From contig CAUJEQ010000136.1 in the NCBI GenBank assembly GCA_963169135.1, positions 1 through 13,753 on the forward strand: 13,753 nucleotides of DNA, in the 5' to 3' direction. Shown piece by piece: positions 13,313 through 13,753 of this stretch; the first letter of the stretch is position 1; the number at the start of each line of letters is the position of its first letter. The notes below the pieces were generated by a model that saw only the letters and a list, made by a program, of their open reading frames with translations, did no database searches and was not told the DNA's origin. The stretch comes from Chloroflexota bacterium (GTDB lineage: Bacteria > Chloroflexota > Dehalococcoidia > Tepidiformales > Tepidiformaceae). A program made the position numbers and the translations under genes.

Positions 13313-13362
13313 CGAGCCCCGGCGCATGCGGAGCGGGTATACTGTCGGCCTGCGAGCCCCGG
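13313..13362. repeat. 10-bp direct repeat flanking the SPFH-gene -10 box
   Basis: CGAGCCCCGG occurs at 13313-13322 and again at 13353-13362, exactly 40 bases apart. The first copy covers the position expected for the -35 element, and the second lies just after the predicted transcription start. The second also forms a palindrome with the following bases (GCCCCGGGGC, 13356-13365). An 8-bp palindrome CGCATGCG (13323-13330) lies between the first copy and the -10. The layout suggests an operator pair, but GC-rich decamers recur easily in such DNA. Confidence 0.35.
13338..13343 (+). promoter_or_regulatory. Candidate -10 box of the SPFH gene
   Basis: TATACT lies 45 bases before the ATG of the SPFH gene, placing initiation near 13350 with a leader of about 39 bases. 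There is no recognisable -35; that position is occupied by a repeated decamer, which may mean activator dependence. The rest of the 212-base divergent gap (13177-13388) contains the ribosome site of the minus-strand membrane-protein gene (GGAGGT) and nothing else I can name. Confidence 0.45.
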
Positions 13363-13388
13363 GGCAACCGGGCGGAAAGGGGCAAGAG

Positions 13389-13753
13389 ATGGCCGGACTG
13401 ATCATTCTGGGCGTGGTGGTGGTGCTGGCGCTGATCGTGCTGTTCTCATCGTTCTTCACGGTGGAGCAACAGACGGCGGCAGTCGTCGAACGATTCGGGA
13501 AGTTCCAGCGGGTGGCCCGGTCGGGCCTGAACTTCAAGGTGCCGATCATCGACCGGGTTGCGGGGCGGATAAACCTCCGCGTGCAGCAGCTGGACGTGAA
13601 CGTGGAGACGAAGACGCTGGACAACGTGTTCGTGCACACGATTGTGGCGGTGCAGTACATGGTGATCCCGGAGCAGGTGTACGACGCGTTCTACCGGCTG
13701 GACCAGCCGACGGTACAGATTACGGCGTACGTGTTCGACACGGTGCGGGCGCG
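13389..13753 (+). CDS. SPFH/Band 7 domain membrane protein, HIR-like (partial, runs off window)
   Basis: The first 121 codons are present; the gene continues beyond the window. Residues 3-22 form one N-terminal membrane segment, followed directly by the SPFH/prohibitin-homology domain. LRVQQLDV (63-70), ETKTLDNVFV (73-82) and ITAYVFDTVRA (111-121) closely resemble plant hypersensitive-induced-reaction (HIR) proteins, a branch of the stomatin/prohibitin superfamily. Such proteins oligomerise on membranes and organise microdomains or regulate membrane proteases. Many bacterial SPFH genes neighbour an NfeD-type gene, which would lie beyond the window. The ATG is preceded by AGGGG (13378-13382), 6 bases upstream. 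It is divergent from the PAP2-fusion gene. The family call is strong; the cellular role is unknown. Confidence 0.9.
   Translation, partial: MAGLIILGVVVVLALIVLFSSFFTVEQQTAAVVERFGKFQRVARSGLNFKVPIIDRVAGRINLRVQQLDVNVETKTLDNVFVHTIVAVQYMVIPEQVYDAFYRLDQPTVQITAYVFDTVRA

Noticed and set aside
11512..13401. 629-codon plus-strand open frame opposite the PAP2-fusion gene
   Set aside because: Its product is a low-complexity Gly/Glu/Asp/Ala-rich shadow. The minus strand carries clear membrane-protein motifs and a strong ribosome site. Long antisense frames are expected in DNA this GC-rich.

Overview
The window is G+C-rich bacterial chromosome with tightly packed genes. Gene content points to a member of the Chloroflexota, possibly Dehalococcoidia or a Tepidiforma-like lineage. 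The pointers are a secreted CAP-domain protein with a Pro-rich linker and a Trp-rich C-terminal domain, a plant-HIR-like SPFH protein, an Rv0121-type split-barrel enzyme, and frequent GTG/TTG starts. This placement is inference from family resemblance, not a search result. No tRNA, rRNA, CRISPR array, insertion sequence or prophage gene was seen.

Layout: (1) 1-2019 (+): a promoter with an inverted repeat around its -10 box, then purF (iron-sulfur type amidophosphoribosyltransferase, TTG start) and a co-directional VOC/glyoxalase-fold gene. (2) 2023-4124 (-): an aminoglycoside-phosphotransferase-fold kinase and an unrecognised 297-residue protein. (3) 4216-5106 (+): cysE (serine O-acetyltransferase), a 53-codon basic small protein gene, and a clear hairpin-T terminator. 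(4) 5113-7117 (-): the secreted CAP-domain protein, whose linker DNA carries a dense G-run motif on the template strand, and a ROK-family sugar kinase. (5) 7197-7625 (+): a pyridoxamine-oxidase-fold, probable F420-dependent enzyme; its stop codon overlaps that of a small two-helix membrane protein (7622-7858, -). (6) 7943-13176 (-): a 1203-residue SF1 helicase with an N-terminal DUF4011-like region and a C-terminal PD-(D/E)XK-like nuclease domain. Upstream of it is a polytopic membrane protein joining a PAP2/AUR1-like phosphatase domain to a DUF2238/YjdF-like domain. (7) 13389-end (+): the N-terminal 121 codons of an SPFH/HIR-like membrane protein, cut by the window edge, with its own promoter region.

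Most of the window is housekeeping or general metabolism (purine synthesis, cysteine synthesis, sugar phosphorylation). Genes sit in one- or two-gene units with little evident functional linkage. The strongest candidates for unusual biology are the solitary helicase-nuclease, the PAP2-DUF2238 fusion, the 53-residue protein after cysE, and several operator-like repeats over predicted promoters. I saw no complete, clearly novel multi-gene system.
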